Below, piece after piece: positions 60,383-64,000 of a DNA stretch of 64,000 nucleotides. Source of the DNA: Lineus longissimus (taxonomy: Eukaryota; Nemertea; Pilidiophora; Heteronemertea; Lineidae); assembly GCF_910592395.1 (NCBI RefSeq), contig NC_088315.1, forward strand, positions 2,730,501-2,794,500, in the 5' to 3' direction. A program made the position numbers and the translations under genes. Every line of letters starts with the position of its first letter. The first letter of the stretch is position 1. The notes under the pieces are model-generated. The model was not told the origin of the DNA, searched no databases, and saw only the letters and a list, made by a program, of their open reading frames with translations.

Positions 60383-63300
60383 ACAAATTGATTTGTGTGG
60401 CTGTTCTCGACTCGAGTTCATAGTCCTCCGGCTTTGAATTTCATGAAATGATAAGTCAAGGCCCAAAGTATGACACAAATCAGGCAGGCCACACAGCATA
60501 TGGTCAAGATGGAATCGATGAAACAGTGTAGGTCTATAGGCTTAGTGAGGCCCAAAACATATGAACTTAAAGGAGAACTCCAGGAATTATTCACCAGTCC
60601 AAAAATGTATGAATAAAAAGATGAGTTTTAGGAGGGAAGAGCAGGCCTTAAGAGTAGGAAACCATAAGAACATTTAAAACTCTGCTGTCCATAAGCCCAT
60701 CCACGCTAGCGCAACTTAACCCTATTCATGTTAAATTCCCCTCCGGAGGACTGCAAATTAAAGAACCAGAACCAGAACCAGTTTGCCAACCAGTTTAATC
60801 CACCTTAAAGTGAACAAAGTTATCATGCAGCAGTAAAATCATCAATGAAAACCTCAAATATTGTGAAATATGTAGACATACTCACCAAGATAAATGCTTG
60901 TCAAGTCAAAATAATGAGGAATAGAGACGTTATTAAGTAGCTCCACAGTGTTACTGTTAGTCCAGACTGACTGTTGTCTGTGAGTGCCAGATGCTCGTCA
61001 ACGCAATCTGATGCAATCCTTGTTAACAGCACAGTGCTGACAACTGGGGTTGATATACTGAACTGAAATACTTGATATTTTGCAAATCATGATGACAAGC
61101 AGTAGAATTTTCAAGAATTCGGCACGCTGTCTATTGTACACAGGTATTTGGTTTGCTATTAGTTCAACTACAATGGAGGGCCTAATGTTTTGTTGATACA
61201 AGTATTTATTCTGTAAGTTTATGTATTATATAGGCCTATGTGAGATTCAACATGTGCGTTCCCCATTCGTAATTTAGAAGTATATAATTCGTATTCATTC
61301 CGTCCTCAACGTCCAAAGCCACTTTCACCATAGTAAAACACCGGGCGTAAACTAACCTCGGCACAGAGACTGAGGGGAAACTGGACCACACAGGCAGTAC
61401 ATGTAGGCAACATGGACCATCAGTTTTATTTGAGACTCATGTACACTTGTATACCACTTGAATGATTATATTTTCACTACTGTGAAAGGGGTCAGGGGCC
61501 ACAAGTGATGCTGTCAGCAACAGTGTTGCTTGTGTCCTTATAGGTTGAGTGGCTGAGTTTACAGCAGAATTGTCGTCCACCGCCCATAGCTCTGAGGATC
61601 CCAGATCCAAGCTTTGGGCCATTTTCAGATGGTCCTCACCTCTATATGAGTTGGAGACGATGGGGTGTCAGCTGGTGTGTGGATAAGCCCTCCTCCACAC
61701 CATATCAAAGATTAGAACACAATAAACACAAACAAAACATTTAGGCACTAAATACATTTTATTCTCCTTTACCTTCAAAACGAACGTATGACTTAAATCA
61801 GCATCAATTATACAAAATTTCTTAAAGTTAAAAACAGTCTACATTTTAATGTTTACAGTCCAATAGATTACCATAGCAACATTTAGTTCAATAATAATCT
61901 AAATACTACTCTTAGCTGTACAATTCATGGCCCAGTTCGTATATTATTCTATTAGGACTGATAAGTTAGTATATTGTCTGCAACAGGTCCTCTAGGGATA
62001 GATAATGGTTTCTAATGCACAGCCGGATAAGTACAGTTTCCAGCCCATTATCAACCATAGGATCCTCTTTTCTTTTCATTTGAAATATACATGGCTTTCT
62101 CACTATGTTTCAAAGTAGAATAGAGGTGCAATTTTTCGTCCATAAAGGACAAGTGTCTAAACTCATACTACATGCATATAAAATCAAGATACTGTAGCGT
62201 TTCCGAACAGCTCTCTTTATGTTTCAAGTGTTTGAGCGAATAAGATTTCAGTACGGTACTCTTTCAAGAGTATGTTTAGAGACGGTGCTTTTTCCACAAG
62301 CGGTAACAGACTTGGCGTGAAGTCCACTCCGCTACACGGTTTATATAATCATGGTATCTTCACACACTTTTTTGTACAGACATCAAAAGCAGTGGCCTTT
62401 TAAAATCAAACTTGGCACATTTCAATTGTTACTGCCATTAAGAAATTTGTGAGATAAAAATATTTCTAACCTCATTGAGGCATGACTGAAAAGAAGGTTA
62501 TCCGAAATTTGTTTGGGAACCGAGTCAGCAATGTTCAGGTAATTTAAGTCCGAAGCCAATAGAAATATTTTTAATGTGAGTTTGGTGAACGAAATATTTA
62601 AGTGTACCACAATTAAGTAGAAAATCCAAAGTTATATGGTTTTATACCAGCTAGTATTCAATCGATGCTTTGACATGAAGCAGCCTTCTGACAAAATAGA
62701 TGTTGAGAACAGTAACGATGTACACTGTACATGAATAATGTTCACATGGTAACAGAACATGTCTCAAACCCATATTTTATAAAATATACACACTTTTTAT
62801 GAAACGCATGAGAGGTTACAACATATGAAACGGGCTGAACCTGATGGAAAATCTCCTTGATTTCTGAGGTGTTACTCCCTTGGTTCACTCCTCTGAAGTG
62901 TGGACGTCTGGATGGAAAATGTGCGTAATAACAGATAAAGTTTCTCCAGATTTTTATTTGTATTGTTAAGCGTCCAATAGCACAGTTCACAAACACAGAA
63001 CTTGGAACGTTTATTTATTATCAGTGCAAAAGTGGGAAATGCGAGGTGCTTTTGAAGGGAATATTCTCCACTAGGTCTCATCTCCTATGAACATATAGTC
63101 TTTGACTTCTCAAGACGCCAAGTCAAGGACATAAAGCGTTCTTTGAAGCAAACTTTTCCCAGCTGTTTTAGGCTTGTATGCATGCAACACCATTTTTGTG
63201 AAATGAACTATAGTCCATATTTTGCAGGAGATGCATATCATTCAAATCGTGTCGATACATAGATATATATGTGAGGACAAAACAGGGTAAGTGACAATCG

Positions 63301-64000
63301 TATAAAAATCTACTAAACAACTGGTTGCCATTTGCGTTTGGGCAAAGTAATTTATCATTATTACGTGTATCATTTAATGATTACTACAGTTGAGTTCAAT
63401 AGTTTTACCCATGATGCAAAATAAACAGTGTGAGGTTACTCTAAACTTGTTCAGGAGGAGCCTCAAGGTTGCAGGTTTTAGAAAAAAACTATCAAGATTG
63501 TTTGCTTTCCGGTTTGATATGCATTAGAAAAATCCAGTTGCTGTAAATCTTCACTGACACGTCAGGCTAAAGCAGGTCAACCCAAAGAGGCAGTCGGTGA
63601 TATGTTAACTAAACCAGGCCTATTTTGTGAATATAAGGACTGGTTTGATATGAGTTCATGCGTATGTACAAATATTTTTGAGTCGTACTCTTAGTCGCAT
63701 TATTCTGGGTACCTACACGTACTTGCATGTGCAGTGGCCACATTAAAATGAGAAGAACACGTACAAGCATTATCTATAATCTTCGTTTTGGCGACGTCGA
63801 ATGGCATATGAGGGACTACGTTTGTGCCCAACCCCACCGTCCCCAGTAGCCCCTCTAATGTTAGTATGGGAAAATCATAAGATGCTGGTCAAAATTTTGA
63901 GGGAAGCATGAGCTGATGTCCACAAAATCAGATCACTGTACATGCACTGCATCATTCCATTAATACTTTAGGCACAAATATAAAACTAAATTTGAAACCG
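60383..64000. other. No gene recognised; possible 3' UTR of a minus-strand gene beyond the window
   Basis: No frame longer than about 85 codons and no recognisable exon. From about 61750 the sequence is AT-rich with TTTATT (reverse AATAAA) near 61757, so it could be the 3' UTR of a minus-strand transcript entering from the right. It could equally be the SLC1 promoter side and plain intergenic DNA. Confidence 0.35.

Overview
This is a 64 kb piece of an intron-rich animal genome. Genes are split into short exons with GT/AG borders, 3' ends carry AATAAA, and the spacer DNA holds MITEs, tRNA-derived repeats and minisatellites. The gene content points to a marine bilaterian invertebrate: an LRR-GPCR with introns inside the seven-helix domain, LIN9, and a divergent SLC1 transporter. 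A roughly 1.1 kb repeat with a CGT-rich head at 59.2-60.3 kb resembles repeats I associate with lophotrochozoans (mollusc, annelid, brachiopod, nemertean). The frequent TAGGCCT motif is also seen in ambulacrarians, so the phylum is only tentative.

Layout. 1-16.5 kb: no gene recognised, only repeats including a 385 bp fold-back element. 16.5-30.2 kb (+): 19 exons of an LGR-family GPCR, with at least 17 leucine-rich repeats, a hinge with the paired-Cys motif, seven helices and a roughly 600-residue tail; its N-terminal exons are not seen. Its 3' UTR runs to about 31.5-32.0 kb. 33.4-33.9 kb (-): a small two-coding-exon gene with a degenerate His-type zinc-binding-like motif. 36.7-44.4 kb (+): complete LIN9 (15 coding exons, 525 aa), a core subunit of the MuvB/DREAM cell-cycle repressor. 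45.5-49.4 kb: two degenerate minisatellite families arranged as a nested inverted repeat, A-B-B'-A'. 51.7-58.7 kb (-): complete SLC1-family transporter (11 coding exons, 559 aa). 59.2-60.3 kb: long interspersed repeat. 60.4-64 kb: no gene seen, possibly the 3' UTR of a minus-strand gene beyond the window.

The genes act in unrelated pathways (hormone signalling, cell-cycle transcription, amino-acid transport) and there is no operon. The most unusual observations are: (1) the LGR tail carries a cluster of insulin-receptor-substrate-like tyrosine motifs (three YxxM and one YVNI) and ends in a PDZ-type sequence; (2) the SLC1 protein has lost or changed most of the substrate and sodium-site signatures of its family while keeping the fold; (3) a nested minisatellite palindrome of nearly 4 kb lies just downstream of LIN9. 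Exon borders were read by eye from splice signals, reading phase and family similarity, and are predictions.
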